Shown here piece by piece: positions 24,490 to 33,125 of a stretch of 64,000 nt of DNA (positions are counted from its first letter, which is position 1; each line of letters begins with the position of its first letter). Made by a program: the position numbers and the translations under genes. Where the stretch lies: the NCBI RefSeq assembly GCF_024300825.1, contig NZ_CP101323.1, positions 1,364,001 through 1,428,000 of the forward strand, given 5' to 3'. The DNA is from Natronomonas gomsonensis (lineage in GTDB: Archaea; Halobacteriota; Halobacteria; Halobacteriales; Haloarculaceae). The notes under the pieces were generated by a model that was not told the origin of the DNA, did no database searches, and saw only the letters and a list, made by a program, of their open reading frames with translations.

Positions 24490-24512
24490 TTTCTTTACCA
24501 GTAGTCCTACCG
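24490..24512 (+). promoter_or_regulatory. coxA promoter region with degenerate copy of the cox/nuo motif
   Basis: TTCTTTACC (24491-24499) lies about 30-36 bases before the coxA ATG at 24528 and may be BoxA. CAGTAGTCCTACCG (24499-24512) directly follows. It matches the coxB/nuoA motif CGGTGTTCCTAACCG at 11 of 15 positions when one gap is allowed, in the same place relative to the TATA box. The match is weak alone. Confidence 0.4.
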
Positions 24513-24527
24513 CATTCCTAGAGACAC

Positions 24528-26327
24528 ATGGCTGCAGAACAGCTTGCGCTGACGGTTCTCATGGGGGTGCTCCTCATCGGGGTGTTCGCCCTCGTCGCCC
24601 GCATGGAGAACTGGCGCACGTACACTCCGCTCGCCAGTGGCGAAGCCGCTGGTGCGGCGGGTCACGGACACAAGCCACCGGGACTGACCCGCTGGCTGAC
24701 CACGGTCGACCACAAAGACATCGGCATCCTCTACGGCACCTACGGCGTCATCGCGTTCATCTGGGGTGGCGTCGCCGTGATGCTCATGCGCATCGAGTTG
24801 ACGACGCCGGGAACGGCGTTCCTCGAACCCTCGATGTACAACGCGCTGTTGACGAGTCACGGCATCACGATGCTGTTCCTGTTCGGGACGCCCATCATCG
24901 CGGCGTTCTCGAACTACTTCGTGCCGCTGCTCATCGGCGCCGACGACATGGCGTTCCCGCGCATCAACGCAATCGCCTTCTGGCTGTTGCCGCCGGGGGC
25001 GTTGCTCATCTGGGCTGGGTTCTTCTTCATCCCGTTCGGTGTCGGTATCGGCCCGGCCGAGACCTCCTGGACGATGTACGCGCCGCTGTCCATCGAACAG
25101 ACCAACCCCGGCGTCGACCTGATGTTGCTCGGGCTCCACCTCACCGGCGTCTCGGCGACGATGGGGGCTATCAACTTCATCGCGACCATCTTCACCGAGC
25201 GTGGTGACGACGTGACGTGGGCGAACCTCGACATCTTCTCGTGGACCATCCTCACGCAGTCGGGGCTCATCCTGTTCGCGTTCCCGCTTCTGGGCAGTGC
25301 GCTCATCATGCTGCTGCTCGACCGTAACTTCGGGACGACGTTCTTCGCCATCGAAGGCGGCGGCCCAATCCTCTGGCAGCACCTGTTTTGGTTCTTCGGC
25401 CACCCCGAGGTGTACATCCTCGTCCTCCCGATGATGGGTATCGTCTCGTGGGTGCTCCCGAAGTTCGCCGGCCGGAAACTGTTCGGCTTCAAGTTCGTCG
25501 TCTACTCGACGCTCGCCATCGGTGTCCTCTCGTTCGGCGTGTGGGCTCACCACATGTTCGGCTCGGGAATGGACCCCCGAATCCGTGCGTCGTTCATGGC
25601 GACCTCACTGGCTATCGCGATACCATCGGCGGTGAAGACGTTCAACTGGATTACGACGCTGTGGAACGGTGAGGTGCGACTGACCGCACCGATGCTGTTC
25701 TGTCTCGGCTTCGTCTCGAACTTCGTGTTGGGCGGCATCACCGGCGTCTTCCTCGCGGCGATTCCGGTGAACCTCCTGCTTCACGAGACGTACTACGTCG
25801 TCGGGCACTTCCACTACGTCGTCATGGGGATGATTGCCTTCGCCGGCTTCGGTGGCGTCTACTACTGGTTCCCCATCGTCACCGGGAAGATGTACCAGCG
25901 CACGCTGGCGAAGTGGCACTTCTGGCTGTCGATGATTGGCGTCAACATCACGTTCTTCTCGATGTTGGTGCTCGGTTACCTCGAGATGCCGCGTCGCTAC
26001 GCGACCTACGAGTTTGACCCCGTGTTGGCGCCGCTGGCACAGGTCCAACTGCTCCACCAGGCCGCGACCGTCGGCGCGTTCCTCATCGCCATCGGGACGG
26101 TCATCTGGCTGTGGAACATCGTCCAGTCGTGGCTCGAAGGCCCCGAAGTCACCGACCCCGACCCCTGGAACACCAAGGAGTACGGTCTCCACGGCCGTGA
26201 GTTCGCGTGGTTCGAGGACCGACTCTCGACGGAGGGTAAACTCGCGACGACTGACGGCGGCGAAGAAGACGTTGCGGCCGACGGCGGCGAGGACGTCGCC
26301 ACGGACGGCGGCAGCGTCGACGAGTAA
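24528..26327 (+). CDS. coxA: Heme-copper oxidase subunit I
   Basis: Catalytic subunit reducing O2 at the heme a3-CuB centre and pumping protons, 599 residues with at least 12 membrane helices. The low-spin heme ligand is in TSHGITMLFLF. FWFFGHPEVYILVLP contains the D-channel Glu, the CuB His and the cross-linked Tyr, as in A1-type oxidases. WAHHMFGSG gives the two CuB His residues, and VVGHFHYVVMG gives the heme a3 and second low-spin ligands. The acidic C-terminus (GGEEDVAADGGEDVATDGG) is halophile-specific. With CoxB, CoxC and the heme O synthase it completes an aa3-like oxidase. Confidence 0.97.
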   Translation: MAAEQLALTVLMGVLLIGVFALVARMENWRTYTPLASGEAAGAAGHGHKPPGLTRWLTTVDHKDIGILYGTYGVIAFIWGGVAVMLMRIELTTPGTAFLEPSMYNALLTSHGITMLFLFGTPIIAAFSNYFVPLLIGADDMAFPRINAIAFWLLPPGALLIWAGFFFIPFGVGIGPAETSWTMYAPLSIEQTNPGVDLMLLGLHLTGVSATMGAINFIATIFTERGDDVTWANLDIFSWTILTQSGLILFAFPLLGSALIMLLLDRNFGTTFFAIEGGGPILWQHLFWFFGHPEVYILVLPMMGIVSWVLPKFAGRKLFGFKFVVYSTLAIGVLSFGVWAHHMFGSGMDPRIRASFMATSLAIAIPSAVKTFNWITTLWNGEVRLTAPMLFCLGFVSNFVLGGITGVFLAAIPVNLLLHETYYVVGHFHYVVMGMIAFAGFGGVYYWFPIVTGKMYQRTLAKWHFWLSMIGVNITFFSMLVLGYLEMPRRYATYEFDPVLAPLAQVQLLHQAATVGAFLIAIGTVIWLWNIVQSWLEGPEVTDPDPWNTKEYGLHGREFAWFEDRLSTEGKLATTDGGEEDVAADGGEDVATDGGSVDE

Positions 26328-26371
26328 CCGAAACGCTCGTTTCTCGAATTACGTTCCTATTCAGTTACTTC

Positions 26372-26485
26372 TCAGATAGACGTGAGGACGAGGATTAGCC
26401 CGGTCACCGCCATCAACACGGCGACACCGACGAGAACGACGAGCAGATACTCCTTTTCCGTGAACCGACGAGATGTTTCAGACAT
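26372..26485 (-). CDS. 37-residue single-pass membrane protein
   Basis: Short minus-strand frame that reads MSETSRRFTEKEYLLVVLVG and then AVLMAVTGLILVLTSI. It has a polar, positively charged N-terminus and one hydrophobic helix that runs to the C-terminus. The start is at 26485 and TGA at 26372-26374. It sits convergent to coxA (44 bases after its stop) and divergent from the next small membrane protein gene. Position and composition suggest a small oxidase-associated subunit, as found in many respiratory complexes. Reading-frame quality is good but expression is unproven. Confidence 0.7.
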   Translation of the reverse strand: MSETSRRFTEKEYLLVVLVGVAVLMAVTGLILVLTSI

Positions 26486-26573
26486 ATGCCCACTTGGGAG
26501 TAGACCGGCAAAAGGGTTTCAGAAGGGTCGCTGTTTCACAAAACTAATCGCCCGGCCCACCGTATCGGTTCCT

Positions 26574-26843
26574 GTGACCGACACCGAAGGGGCGAGCCCA
26601 CGGGGCGGCAACCGAATCATCATCGCGCTGTATCTCATCGTCGTCGCCGTCGCCGGACTGATGGGTGGCGTCATCGGAAGCATCGGGCTTCGGGACCTGG
26701 AAGCCGTCTCGTTTCTCGGTTTAGTCACCTTCCAGCCGACGCCGCTCGGACTCGCGCTGTTCGGGATGTTGACCATCGGAACGATGCTCGGCGTGTTGCT
26801 GTTGCTCGTCGTCTTCGTCTCCCGGCGCTACGCGGACGGCTGA
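26574..26843 (+). CDS. Small cox-cluster membrane protein (DUF7520-like)
   Basis: 89 residues from GTG 26574 (translated MTDTEGASPRGGNRIII). Two membrane helices are evident: IIIALYLIVVAVAGLMGGVIG and LGLALFGMLTIGTMLGVLLLLVVFV, ending in SRRYADG. The upstream in-frame extension lacks protein-like composition and overlaps the opposite-strand microprotein region, so the GTG start is preferred. Similar proteins accompany coxA in haloarchaea; the DUF number is from memory. Function is unknown. Confidence 0.78.
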   Translation: MTDTEGASPRGGNRIIIALYLIVVAVAGLMGGVIGSIGLRDLEAVSFLGLVTFQPTPLGLALFGMLTIGTMLGVLLLLVVFVSRRYADG

Positions 26844-26870
26844 ACGGAGCGACCGATTCGGGAAGGGAAA

Positions 26871-26880
26871 GCACTTAGTT
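26871..26880 (+). promoter_or_regulatory. Candidate BoxA of the universal stress protein gene
   Basis: GCACTTAGTT contains a TATA-like CTTAGT 24-29 bases before the ATG at 26903, consistent with a leaderless transcript. Confidence 0.4.
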
Positions 26881-26902
26881 CAGCACCACCGACCGAAAAC
26901 CG

Positions 26903-27298
26903 ATGTATCACGTCGTCGTCGGTGTCGCCACGGCGGACGAACAGCTATCGCATAAGGTCGAGGCCGTCACGGAGTTGCCGACCTCGGCCGATGAACTCCG
27001 CGTGACGCTCGTCCACGTCCACAACGGCGAGGAGTCGGTTGAGTCGATTCCAGCCGTCGAGGAGGCAGTGGAGTCCTTCGCAACCGCCGGTATCGACGCC
27101 GAGATTCACGGCATCGTCGACGACGACGCCCCTCGCGGACTGGTCGAGGCGGCCGCGACGCTGGATGCTGACCTGCTCTGTATCGGTGGTCGGCGCCGCT
27201 CGCCGGCCGGAAAACGGCAGTTGAAACCCGGTGCGCAGGAAGTGCTGTTGCACGCCGACCAGCCCGTGGTCGTCGCCGGGCAACTCGGGTCGGAGTAA
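26903..27298 (+). CDS. Universal stress protein (UspA family)
   Basis: 131 residues, one Usp domain. The N-terminal strand MYHVVVGVATADEQLSHKV replaces the usual D of the first strand with A. The C-terminal LDADLLCIGGRRRSPAGKRQLKPGAQEVLLHADQPVVV resembles the ATP-binding G-x2-G-x9-G(S/T) segment but is not canonical. Nucleotide binding is therefore uncertain. Its stop is a few bases from the convergent acyl-CoA ligase gene. Function in stress is a family inference. Confidence 0.88.
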   Translation: MYHVVVGVATADEQLSHKVEAVTELPTSADELRVTLVHVHNGEESVESIPAVEEAVESFATAGIDAEIHGIVDDDAPRGLVEAAATLDADLLCIGGRRRSPAGKRQLKPGAQEVLLHADQPVVVAGQLGSE

Positions 27299-27305
27299 GG
27301 TAGCG

Positions 27306-28916
27306 TTATCCCTGTCCGACCATCCGGTCTTCGTCGTCCCACTCCTCGGTCCGCAGTTCGTACTTCTGTACCTTTCCGGTCGCCGTCGTCGGGAGTTCCT
27401 CGACGAACTCGATTCGACGGACCGTCTTGTAACTCGCGAGGTGTTCGCGAGTGAACGCGACGAGTTCGTCGCTGGTGATACCGGGGTTCTCGGGGTCACC
27501 GTTGGCCGGAACGACGAACGCCTTCGGCGTCTCACCCCACTCGTCGCTCGGCGAGGGGATGACGGCCACGTCGTCGACCGCCTCGTGTTCGAACAGCGTG
27601 TCCTCCAGTTCGATGCTGGAGATGTTCTCGCCGCCTGAGATGATGATGTCCTTCTTGCGGTCCTGAATCGAAATCATCCCGTGTTCGTCGATGGTGGCGA
27701 GGTCACCCATGTGGTAGTACCCCTCGATGCGGTCGGAAAAGGCCTCCTCGGTCGCCTCGGGGTTCTCCCAGTAGCCCTCCATCACCTGATTCCCTCGAAC
27801 GACGATTTCGCCGATGGAGTTGCCGTCGCGTGCCACGTCGTTGCCGTCCTCGTCGACGACGCGGACTTCGGTGCCGAGATAGCCGATACCCTGTTTCTTC
27901 TTCACCGCGAATCGGTCGGCGGAGTCGTCGTCGAACAGTCGCCGGGCGTCGGAGGTGGTGATGAGCGGCCCCGTCTCGGTCGCGCCGTAGACGTGTTTGA
28001 GATACCAGCCGAAATCGTCTTCGACGGTCCGGATGGTGGCCTCCGGCGGCGCGCTGCCGGCAGTCGCGACCCGAACGTCGTTTTCGCCGGTCGTCGCGGG
28101 GTCGTTTTCCTCGTAATAGCTCATCAGTTGGTTGAGGACAGTCGGTGCCGCACACAGATACGACACGTCCTCGGTCGTGATGGCGTCGAAGATGCCGCCG
28201 GCGTCGACGCCGCGCGTACAGACGTGTTTCGCACCGATGCCCGTGACGGCGTAGATGTGCCCCCAGCCGTTGACGTGGAACATCGGCAGCGTCCACAGGT
28301 AGATGTCGTCGTCGGTGAGTTCCTGATGGATAGTTATCAGGTGGGCGTGAATCGTCTCCGAGCGGTGGGTTCGCATCACGCCCTTCGGGTCGCCCGTCGT
28401 CCCCGAGGTGTAGTTGATGGTGATGACCTCGTCTTCGGCCATCTCCGGGCGGTCGAAGGCGCCGTCGTTGTCGAGCCACGATTCGAAGTCGTCCCACTCG
28501 CCGTCGACGGCGTCGGGGTCGTTCGTGACGAACAACTCGGTCGAGACGTCGTCTCGAATCGCCTCGATTTTCTCGGCGTACTCGTAGTCGGCGAACACCG
28601 CTTTCACGCCGGCGTCCTCGAGGATGTACTCGAAGTCCGACGGGGTGAGTCGGTAGTTCAGCGGCGTGTGGACTGCCCCGATTTGCATCGACCCGTAGGC
28701 CGCCTCCAGATGGAAGTGGGTGTTCGGGTCGAGGACGGCGACGCGGTCGCCCTTCTCGACGCCGCGAGCCTGCAGTGCGGCCGAAAACCGGTCCGCGCGG
28801 TCGCCCAGCTCGGCGTAGCTGTAGCGTTCGCCGGTCGTCGCGACCACCGCCTCCTCGTCTGCGTAGTGATTCCGTGCACGGTCGAGAAAGTCCGTCACCA
28901 GCAGTGGCTTGTGCAT
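27306..28916 (-). CDS. AMP-dependent acyl-CoA synthetase/ligase
   Basis: 536 residues of the ANL superfamily, activating a carboxylic acid to its acyl-CoA through an acyl-AMP. The P-loop is YTSGTTGDPKGV, and the A5 motif is HVYGATETGP. YHMGDLATIDEHG and the hinge DRKKDIIISGGENISSIELE follow, then the catalytic Lys in PTTATGKVQKYELR. The closest general type is medium/long-chain fatty acid or aryl-acid CoA ligase; substrate cannot be fixed. ATG 28916 is used; a TTG six bases upstream is unlikely. It lies 80 bases downstream of the methylmalonyl-CoA mutase gene on the same strand. Confidence 0.93.
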   Translation of the reverse strand: MHKPLLVTDFLDRARNHYADEEAVVATTGERYSYAELGDRADRFSAALQARGVEKGDRVAVLDPNTHFHLEAAYGSMQIGAVHTPLNYRLTPSDFEYILEDAGVKAVFADYEYAEKIEAIRDDVSTELFVTNDPDAVDGEWDDFESWLDNDGAFDRPEMAEDEVITINYTSGTTGDPKGVMRTHRSETIHAHLITIHQELTDDDIYLWTLPMFHVNGWGHIYAVTGIGAKHVCTRGVDAGGIFDAITTEDVSYLCAAPTVLNQLMSYYEENDPATTGENDVRVATAGSAPPEATIRTVEDDFGWYLKHVYGATETGPLITTSDARRLFDDDSADRFAVKKKQGIGYLGTEVRVVDEDGNDVARDGNSIGEIVVRGNQVMEGYWENPEATEEAFSDRIEGYYHMGDLATIDEHGMISIQDRKKDIIISGGENISSIELEDTLFEHEAVDDVAVIPSPSDEWGETPKAFVVPANGDPENPGITSDELVAFTREHLASYKTVRRIEFVEELPTTATGKVQKYELRTEEWDDEDRMVGQG

Positions 28917-28996
28917 ACACAACTCCTTACAACGAGTCGAACGTTAATTGTTCGGTAACTGTCCCACACAGCGGGATTCGGCGTCGTGACCCTCCC

Positions 28997-30694
28997 TCAG
29001 GCGAGGCCGATTTTCTCCTGGTAGGCGCCGTAGTGCTCCTCGAAGACCTCCATAATCTCGCCCATCGTCACGTAGGCTTTCACCGCGTCGATGATGTAGG
29101 GCATCACGTTCTCGCCGTCGTCGATAGCATCGGAGAGCGCCTCGAGCGTCGCCTCGACTTCGGCGTCGTCGCGTTCCTCCTTGGTGCGCTCCAGTCGGTC
29201 GAGTTGGCGGTCCCGCGTCTCGGGGTCGATTTTCAGGATGTCGGGGTCCGGTTCCTCGTCGATGGTGTACTGATTGACGCCGACGACGACCTCCTCGCCG
29301 GCGTCGACGCGTTTCTGGTACTCGTAGGAGGCGTCCTGAATCTCCCGGTGGAAGTACCCCTGCTCGATACCCTCGAGGACGCCGTCGCGCACGGACCCCT
29401 CACCGATGTCGCGTATCTCCTCGATGTACTCCATGATTTCGGCCTCCATCTCGTCGGTGAGTGTCTCGATGGCGAAACTGCCGCCCATCGGGTCGACGAT
29501 GTCGGCGGCGCCCGATTCCTCGGCGATTATCTGCTGGGTCCGAAGTGCCACCCGAACCGCTTCCTCGCTCGGCAGGGCGAGTGCCTCGTCGTAGCTGTTG
29601 GTGTGCAGCGACTGGGTGCCGCCGAGGACACCGGCCAGCGCCTGAATCGTCGTCCGGACGACGTTGTTCAGTGGCTGTTGGGCCGTCAGCGATTGCCCCG
29701 CCGTCTGGGTGTGGAACTTCAGGCGTTTCGACTCGTCGGCCTCGGCGCCGTACCACTCGGCCATCACGCGGGCGTACACGCGGCGGGAGGCGCGGAACTT
29801 CGCGACTTCCTCGAAGATGGAGTTGTGGGAGTTGAAGAAGAAGGAAAGTAGCGGCGCGAACTCGTCGATTTCGAGGCCGCGGTCCAGACAGTCCTCGACG
29901 TAGGCGAAGCCGTCTGCGAGCGTGAACGCCGCCTCCTGGGCGGCGGTCGACCCCGCCTCGCGGATGTGATACCCCGACACCGAAATCGGGTGGAACTTCG
30001 GCGTCTCCTCGACGGCGAACTCGACGGTGTCGGTGACGACGTCGAGGGAGGGTTCCGGCGGGATGACCCACTCCTTCTGGGCGATGAACTCCTTGAGCAT
30101 GTCGTTCTGGAGGGTGCCGCGGACCTCCTTTCGGTCGACGCCCTGCTGGTCGGCCAACGCGATGTACATCGCGTAGATAACGGCCGCACTGGGGTTGATA
30201 GTGAAACTCGTCGAGATTTCGCTGATGTCGATGCCGTCGAACAGCACCTCCATGTCCCGAAGCGTGTCGACGGCGACACCCTCCTTGCCGACCTCGCCCT
30301 CGCTCATCGGGTGGTCCGAATCGATACCCATCAGCGTCGGCATGTCGAAGGCCGTCGACAGGCCCGTCTGGCCCTCGTCGATGAGGTAGTGGAACCGCTC
30401 GTTGGTTTCCTCGGCGGTGCCGAAGCCGGCGAACTGCCGCATCGTCCACGTTCGACCGCGGTACATCGTCGGGTATGGCCCTCGGGTGTACGGCGGTTCG
30501 CCCGGGTAGCCGAGGTCCTCATCGTAGTCGATGTCCGCGACGTCCTCGGGGGTGTACAGTCGGTCGACCTCGTGGTTGGAGACGGTGACGAACTCGTCTT
30601 TCCGCTCTCCCTTCTCCAGGAACGGCTCAAGCGTCTCGGATTCCCAGCGCTCACGCTCGGCGCGTATCTCCGCTAAATCCTCCTCGTCGAACAT
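28997..30694 (-). CDS. mcmA: Methylmalonyl-CoA mutase large (catalytic) subunit
   Basis: 565 residues, the TIM-barrel substrate domain without the C-terminal B12-binding domain, which archaea encode separately. Motifs are YTRGPYPTMYRGRTWTMRQFAGF, then GLSTAFDMPTLMGIDSDHP, and FHPISVSGYHIREAGSTAAQE. TAGQSLTAQQPLNNVVRT and GGTQSLHTNSYDEALALPSE follow. It interconverts methylmalonyl-CoA and succinyl-CoA, used in propionate metabolism and in the haloarchaeal methylaspartate cycle. The small B12 subunit is not in the window. Confidence 0.97.
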   Translation of the reverse strand: MFDEEDLAEIRAERERWESETLEPFLEKGERKDEFVTVSNHEVDRLYTPEDVADIDYDEDLGYPGEPPYTRGPYPTMYRGRTWTMRQFAGFGTAEETNERFHYLIDEGQTGLSTAFDMPTLMGIDSDHPMSEGEVGKEGVAVDTLRDMEVLFDGIDISEISTSFTINPSAAVIYAMYIALADQQGVDRKEVRGTLQNDMLKEFIAQKEWVIPPEPSLDVVTDTVEFAVEETPKFHPISVSGYHIREAGSTAAQEAAFTLADGFAYVEDCLDRGLEIDEFAPLLSFFFNSHNSIFEEVAKFRASRRVYARVMAEWYGAEADESKRLKFHTQTAGQSLTAQQPLNNVVRTTIQALAGVLGGTQSLHTNSYDEALALPSEEAVRVALRTQQIIAEESGAADIVDPMGGSFAIETLTDEMEAEIMEYIEEIRDIGEGSVRDGVLEGIEQGYFHREIQDASYEYQKRVDAGEEVVVGVNQYTIDEEPDPDILKIDPETRDRQLDRLERTKEERDDAEVEATLEALSDAIDDGENVMPYIIDAVKAYVTMGEIMEVFEEHYGAYQEKIGLA

Positions 30695-30751
30695 ACACCC
30701 GTTTCGGTAGGCGCAAGTATGAAGGTTGGCGTCGAACCGGGGGTCGTCGGC

Positions 30752-31570
30752 TTACTCCGGTTCCTGGAGTCGCTTCGTCGTCTCGACGAGGGGGTGGTGT
30801 GCGTAATCGACCTCCTGGATGTCGGAGATGGAGTTCAGGTTCGACTTCCGTGCGGTTTCGGCCATCCCGAGACTGACGCGTTCGTCCAACACGATGACGT
30901 AGGCGTCCATCTCCTCGATGTCGAGGCGGTCGGCTGCCTTCACCCGGTGGTGGCCATCGGCGAGGAGCAGCTGTCCGCCGTTGTCGATGACCACGAGCGG
31001 TTCGGCGAGTCCGTTTTCGAGTTCGTAGGACCGACCTTCGAGTTCGTCGGTGTACACCTTCGTCTGTGTCGGCGTCAAGTCGGAGAGTTTCACGGTTCGG
31101 CGCTCCTCGCTCGTGCCGACGCCGTGGATGCTTTCCAGCGTCTGCTGGAGTTTGCCGACCTTCTCCGGCGTCGCACGCTCGATTTGGGAGCGGATTACAT
31201 CCGCATTCGAGATGATGCCGACGAGGTTGCCGGCGTCGTCGACGACCGGAAGCCGCTGAATGCCCGACCGGAGGATGACGCGCGCGGCGTCGGTGATCTT
31301 CATCTCCGGATGCGCGACGATGATGTCCTGGGTCATCACCTTGAAAATCGGGTCGGAGTCCCCGGCCAACAGCAAATCGCGCGCACTGATGAACCCCTCG
31401 ACGTGGCGGCCGTCACACACCGGAAAGCCACTGTGTGCGTCGCTGTCGGCGATTCGTTTCGACACCTCGAGGACCGTATCGTCGGGGGAGACTGTCGCCA
31501 CGTCGCGAGTCATGTAGTCTTTCACTCGCGGTTTGTCCTGGTACAGCGTGTTCTCGGGGTCATCGGCCAT
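30752..31570 (-). CDS. CBS-pair protein with ParB/Srx-like domain
   Basis: 272 residues. Two CBS domains occupy about 15-127 (MTRDVATVSPDDTVLEVSKRI with GFISARDLL, and MTQDIIVAHPEMKITDAARV with VGIISNADVI). These usually bind adenine nucleotides. Residues ~160-240 look like a ParB N-terminal domain: VKLSDLTPTQTKVYTDELEG and LLLADGHHRVKAADRLDIEEM, with the GHHRVKAA box II. ParB-like domains can bind CTP or transfer phosphate. A nucleotide-responsive regulator is inferred; the target is unknown. The TrkA-N/DHH gene lies 33 bases upstream on the same strand. Confidence 0.88.
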   Translation of the reverse strand: MADDPENTLYQDKPRVKDYMTRDVATVSPDDTVLEVSKRIADSDAHSGFPVCDGRHVEGFISARDLLLAGDSDPIFKVMTQDIIVAHPEMKITDAARVILRSGIQRLPVVDDAGNLVGIISNADVIRSQIERATPEKVGKLQQTLESIHGVGTSEERRTVKLSDLTPTQTKVYTDELEGRSYELENGLAEPLVVIDNGGQLLLADGHHRVKAADRLDIEEMDAYVIVLDERVSLGMAETARKSNLNSISDIQEVDYAHHPLVETTKRLQEPE

Positions 31571-31603
31571 TACCCGGAGTGTGGGGGCGACGACGCAAAA
31601 ACC

Positions 31604-33061
31604 TCACTCAAGCCCGTCGACGCCAATGAAGTCGGCGTAGACGGACGCCGCCGCGCGGTTCAGCGAGATACCGAGCGTCTCGAAGAACCGCTCGGAGATG
31701 GTCTCCTCGATGACGTCGCCGCGATCGGCCTCGTCGCTTTCCTCCAACAGCATGCCGACGGGAATCTGTGCGCCGGCCATCTCCGCGTGGCCTCCCGCGC
31801 TACCGATTTGGCTGAAAGCGTTGCGAAGCACTTCCCCGAGGTCGATATTGTCGTCCCTGGAGCGTGCCGAAACGAACACCATCTCGTCGGTGTAGCCGAA
31901 GACGAGCGTCGTCGAGACACCGTTCATCTCAAGCAGTTTGTCCGCAGCCTGTGGTAATGCGTCCCTGTCAGCGAGTTTGCCCACGCAGGACGTGAGAACG
32001 TCTTTCTGCCGTCGTCGATTGACGATGGCGTTGGCGATGATGTCCAACGTTTCGCCGGTCGTACTCGGCGATTCGATGCGTTGGATGGCGCTTCCGTCGA
32101 CGAACTCGACGAGGTGGGCGGCGGCCTCGAAATCCGCTTCGGCCACTTCGCGACTGAACGCCTTCGTGTCGGTCCGGACGCCGTACAGCAATCCCGTGGC
32201 GAGCGCCGCGTCGGGGTCGATGTCGAGATGGTCGAGATAGCCGAGTATCAGCGTACTCGTCGAGCCGACATTGCTCCGCAAGTCGACGAACCGCGCCTCG
32301 ATGGGCGCCCGCGTCGGGTGGTGGTCGACGACGATGTCGATGTCGGTGTCCTCGGGAAGGCCGTCGTTGACACCGGGTCGGGAGTGGTCGACCAGCGCGA
32401 AGCCGTCGAACTCCGAGAGGTCCGACTCCGGCGTGAGGTTCCGAAGGTCGTACTCGAGGAGGTTCACGAGCGCTCGGTTCTCCTGGTGGTTGATGTTGCC
32501 GTAGTAACACGCTTCGGCGTCGGTGCCGGCGGCCTCCGCGATTCGCTTGAGACCCACCGCCGACGCGATGGCGTCGGGGTCGGGGTTGTCGTGGGCGACG
32601 ACCGCAAGCGTGCCGTCGATGTTCCGGAGAACGCGCTGGAGTCGGCGTGTCCTGATACCCTCATCGCCGGCACGGTCGAAGAGGAACTCCGTCGTCGGGT
32701 CGGTGAACGTCACGACTCGGTCGGCACGCGCCTCGATGGCGTCGGTAGCGTCGTCGGTTGCGTTGGGGCCGACACACGCGAGAACGAACGCCTCCGGGTA
32801 GGCAGCCCGAGCGACACCGACGAAGTTCCGGGTCTGCTCGGGGTCGTCGGGCGCGACGATTACCGACTCAACTGCGCCCGCGACGGTCCGAACCGCGTCC
32901 GCGTCGGTTGCATCGACGTCTCGGGCGTCGATGCCCCCATCACGGAGCGTCTTCGCGCGGCGCTCGTCGGCGACCAACACCAAAAGCGACCCTGCCCGGT
33001 CGAGCAGTCGTTCGACGAGTGAGAGCCCGACCGAGCCACACCCCAACACCAGCCGGTCCAT
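31604..33061 (-). CDS. TrkA-N (RCK-like) plus DHH/DHHA1 phosphoesterase
   Basis: 485 residues. Residues 1-125 are a Rossmann TrkA-N domain (LVLGCGSVGLSLVERLL with GxGxxG, and ACVGPNATDDATDAIEA). From ~150 a DHH domain has VVAHDNPDPDAIASAVGL, DGFALVDHSRPG and IDIVVDHHPTRAPIE. The DHHA1 part ends in SQIGSAGGHAEMAGAQIPVG with the GGHxxMAGA signature. All metal ligands look present, so activity as a nanoRNase or cyclic-di-AMP phosphodiesterase is plausible, with NAD or nucleotide sensing by the Rossmann domain. The substrate is inferred from the family. It probably forms an operon with the CBS/ParB-like gene. Confidence 0.92.
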   Translation of the reverse strand: MDRLVLGCGSVGLSLVERLLDRAGSLLVLVADERRAKTLRDGGIDARDVDATDADAVRTVAGAVESVIVAPDDPEQTRNFVGVARAAYPEAFVLACVGPNATDDATDAIEARADRVVTFTDPTTEFLFDRAGDEGIRTRRLQRVLRNIDGTLAVVAHDNPDPDAIASAVGLKRIAEAAGTDAEACYYGNINHQENRALVNLLEYDLRNLTPESDLSEFDGFALVDHSRPGVNDGLPEDTDIDIVVDHHPTRAPIEARFVDLRSNVGSTSTLILGYLDHLDIDPDAALATGLLYGVRTDTKAFSREVAEADFEAAAHLVEFVDGSAIQRIESPSTTGETLDIIANAIVNRRRQKDVLTSCVGKLADRDALPQAADKLLEMNGVSTTLVFGYTDEMVFVSARSRDDNIDLGEVLRNAFSQIGSAGGHAEMAGAQIPVGMLLEESDEADRGDVIEETISERFFETLGISLNRAAASVYADFIGVDGLE

Positions 33062-33125
33062 ATCGGTGCTGGGTAGCCAACGGTCTAAAGCGTGCTGGGA
33101 CGACCGCGAAAAAGAGCGACCCGAG

